Assembly: GCA_004151065.3 (NCBI GenBank)
Contig: NWUY0300097197.1
Span: 8,391-19,788, forward strand
DNA length: 11,398 nucleotides
Source: Larix sibirica
Taxonomy: Eukaryota > Streptophyta > Pinopsida > Pinales > Pinaceae
Reading direction: 5' to 3'
A program made the position numbers and the translations under genes. The notes beneath the pieces were generated by a model. That model was not told the DNA's origin and did no database searches. It saw nothing but the letters and a program-made list of their open reading frames with translations. Position 1 is the stretch's first letter. Each line of letters begins with the position of its first letter. Below are positions 9,610-11,398 of the stretch, piece after piece.

Positions 9610-10357
9610 TTAGGGTGGTATGGTTTGGTGCTTCCCCATTGGGAAGAGGCCTTAGCTACTGAGTTCTTCAATATATTGGCTAGATATAGAAAGGAATATT
9701 TAACCCTTTTGCTTTTCATGGTGTTTGGTAAATTGTTGCTTCAAGTTATTTTTCAATGGCGATTTGAATGTCGGGGATCTTTTCCTTGTTTTCCTCTTTC
9801 TCTTACTTTTCTTTCATTGATCCATGCCACACATTTTTTGGTTGGAAATCCTCTTCGACAATATCTTATTTTTCATCATCCCCACTCTAAGCAATGGATT
9901 TTCTCCTCATTAGAAACTATGAGGGATTTTTAGTAATGTTATCGATCTCTTCTTGGCAATCTGGGATCAAGTCATCATCTAAGAGGAAGAAGGATAATAA
10001 GGGAATATATTTTGTGGGATGGGATTGGGTGGTGGGATCTTGAGATTGGATTGCAAAAATTATCTTTTCAATGATTGTGTCTTTTTTATGAAGACCCTCA
10101 TACATATTGAGGTGGACTTGGGTATGATTCAAGCTGGAGTGAGGGTATCCTTGAACAATTGCGGTGAAGGAAGTTTGGATCGAAGATAACTTTAATTATT
10201 AGACTTTCTTGGAGGGGTTTGTTGGGGGTTTCAATGAGAAAAAAAGGACTGAGGCCCCAGAGGGACCCTACTGCTTACCAGTGGTTAGTTTCTTTTGCAC
10301 AATCTGCCACTACTCTTCCTTATCTATTGTAGTTGTGCTAGTTCCCTAGTTTATTTT
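9610..10357 (-). pseudogene. ORF1 tail and ORF1-ORF2 junction, poorly preserved
   Basis: This stretch joins the zinc knuckle to the endonuclease. In plant LINEs it encodes the low-complexity basic C-terminal part of ORF1 and then the start of ORF2. Here the minus strand gives Lys- and Ser/Thr-rich translations in shifting frames. A weak hint is a W-Q-x-V-Q-K-K segment near 10,300, a theme often found after the zinc knuckle. Plus-strand open frames in this interval (for example 9625-9933) are antisense shadows. The order of domains makes the assignment likely, but the residues themselves give little support. Confidence 0.5.
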
Positions 10358-10985
10358 GTACTTTTTTGCTAAGTTTCCATATTCATGGTAGGTTTTACAC
10401 TTAAAAGGAAGTTGTTCATAGTCTAGATTTTGCAAGTGCCTCCAATTGTAGAGAGTGAGCAACACCACTTTTAGAATCCCTTTTTCAAGATAAACCTCGA
10501 GAGATCTGAGTGCAAGAGAACATTATTTCATTCAATTTGGATTTGTCTATATATTTTCTAAGGTTTTATCGATGTTTCTTAAAGATACATCTCCCCATAA
10601 GTGGAGTGTGAGGTGAGGAATCCTGACCCAAAGCAGGAGAATAGAAGAAACATCTAGGTCTATATCAAAACCAGGGATTCATATGTTTAAATACATGCCT
10701 CTATTTATATGGAAGTACAATCCATTTCTGAATATTAGGTCTCTATCATCTTTGCATTCGAAGATAAAAACATAAAATCCTCAGTCGCAAAATAAATGGG
10801 AGAGTTTCCCTTGAATTAGCACAACCCAGTTTTTTTGGACCCAAGTAGCCATATTTGTTGGAGAAGGCTAGATTCCTATAAAGTGCCTTATTAAACCTTA
10901 CTAAAAAATTTCAAGCACCATGGATCTAGAGGAAATTGGAGGAAACAAATATTCAGAGATCTTGTTGTAGAAAATTATCTGTGGG
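10358..10985 (-). pseudogene. LINE ORF1 pseudogene: DUF4283 domain plus decayed zinc knuckle
   Basis: In plant LINEs ORF1 encodes an RNA-binding chaperone that coats the element transcript. DUF4283 is its N-terminal half, followed by a CCHC zinc knuckle. From 10,885 downward the translation shows the domain clearly: HFIGI, then (after a stop) PSPTNMATWVQKNW, then RDLIFRNG, RGMYLN and IPGFDIDLDV, and finally LEKG and NLDYEQLPFKCK. The same frame probably extends up to about 10,985. Stops replace residues where relatives have Arg or Trp (for example near 10,865, 10,790 and 10,690). About 100 bases (10,560-10,465, with KYIDKS and MFSC) have slipped to another frame through one lost base and are then restored. 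The knuckle reads C-x2-Y-x4-N-x4-Y (10,399-10,358), so only the first of four zinc ligands survives. No start codon can be chosen. Confidence 0.85.
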
Positions 10986-11000
10986 GACAAATAGAGCTTC

Positions 11001-11398
11001 TATTGGGTGTTTAAAGGTTCCCTAGATCCCTAATCCAAGACATAAGCAAAACAAATAGACACTAAATTTATCTTAGACCTAAATTTTATGCATACAACAA
11101 AACAAGAAGAGAAGAGAGTAGAAAAAGGTGGATGACTGACCATTTTTCGAACGGTTTTCCTCACTGTTCCATCCTCTAAACTTGATCTCCAAAGCTCCTA
11201 AGCTAGCAGAACCTTGCAAGAACAACAAAATAATTCCTTCCATAAAGCATTGTTAAGCATAAAAATTCCTATCTACTTTTAATGATACAAAGTCAACATA
11301 CATGCCATTGGGTACAAGAATGGGATAAATAGGCTAAGTTCTGATTAAAAGGAAAGCATATATACATTCGAGACTGTCAGCAGTTCGATCTCCCCATA
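11001..11398. other. Region upstream of ORF1; possible LINE 5' leader
   Basis: No gene is visible here. On the minus strand the stretch leads into ORF1 and contains pyrimidine-rich sequence (about 11,100-11,135, CT-rich on the minus strand), as would suit a 5' untranslated leader with an internal promoter. No consensus allows me to mark the element start. A minus-strand ATG near 11,140 opens a frame of about 38 codons that matches nothing I know. Whether the LINE begins here or beyond the window cannot be decided from this sequence. Confidence 0.35.

Larger units (their letters stand above)
4300..11000 (-). mobile_element. Degenerate plant L1-type LINE retrotransposon, antisense, near full length
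   Basis: The minus strand carries, in the order expected for a plant L1, ORF1 DUF4283 and zinc knuckle, APE-type endonuclease, reverse transcriptase, zf-RVT and RNase H. Each was recognised from conserved words in the translation, such as QETK, FVDDTLLL, RYLGM and NQVEALALLQGL. Domain order and spacing are those of one element rather than a mosaic. The copy is dead: there are many in-frame stops, the endonuclease N-terminal and C-terminal parts, the linker, the RT motifs and the later domains fall in different frames, and several catalytic residues are substituted. The 5' end (right side) is unclear and may extend past 11,000. The 3' end (left side) is placed only by the change in base composition around 4,290-4,400. 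I found no convincing poly(A) tail and no target-site duplication. Confidence 0.9.

Noticed and set aside
9625-9933. 102-codon plus-strand open frame
   Set aside because: It is antisense to the ORF1 tail of the LINE, is rich in Phe, Leu and Ser as expected from the complement of a Lys- and Ser-rich region, and matches no family I know.
11370-11398. tRNA-like T-arm or B-box resemblance (CAGTTCGATCTCC) at the right edge
   Set aside because: The box does not fully match the consensus, the flanks do not pair as a T-stem, and there is no A box or cloverleaf. A SINE or tRNA call is not supported.
1-11398. A new defence, toxin-antitoxin, CRISPR-like or other undescribed system
   Set aside because: There are no intact genes, no regularly spaced repeats and no operon structure. 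The readable content is explained by one decayed LINE and AT-rich plant intergenic DNA.

Overview
The window looks like non-genic nuclear DNA of a seed plant. It holds no intact protein-coding gene, and I recognise no rRNA, tRNA, CRISPR array or bacterial operon. What identifies it is one long, heavily mutated non-LTR retrotransposon of the plant L1/LINE type. It lies on the minus strand and carries a plant-type ORF1 (DUF4283 plus zinc knuckle) and a plant-type RNase H after the reverse transcriptase. The wording of the decayed protein reminds me of LINEs abundant in conifers and other large plant genomes, but that placement is only an impression.

Layout. Bases 1 to about 4,290 are very AT-rich intergenic DNA. 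They contain a diverged 193-bp tandem duplication (750-1125), a short CA microsatellite, a perfect 12-bp doublet (3907-3930) and a perfect 41-bp tandem duplication (4055-4139). From about 4,300 to about 11,000 the composition becomes less AT-rich and the minus strand reads as a degenerate LINE. Its 5' end is on the right. In element order: 5' leader (about 11,040-11,398, boundary not seen), ORF1 with DUF4283 and zinc knuckle (about 10,985-10,358), ORF1 tail (10,357-about 9,610), APE-type endonuclease (about 9,604-8,905), endonuclease-RT linker (8,880-8,520), reverse transcriptase (about 8,240-7,156), post-RT region and zf-RVT domain (7,073-about 6,200), a decayed spacer, RNase H (about 5,785-5,400), and a roughly 1-kb unassigned 3' tail (about 5,400-4,300).

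In life these domains would act together: ORF1 protein coats the element RNA, the endonuclease nicks the target, and RT with RNase H makes cDNA by target-primed reverse transcription. This copy cannot do so. Many recognised domains carry in-frame stops, frameshifts separate several of them, and catalytic aspartates of the endonuclease, RT and RNase H read as asparagine. Many lesions are C-to-T or G-to-A changes, as expected for a methylated, silenced plant transposon. I found no undescribed biological system here. The points worth a second look concern how the element decayed, its domain set, and the tandem duplications.
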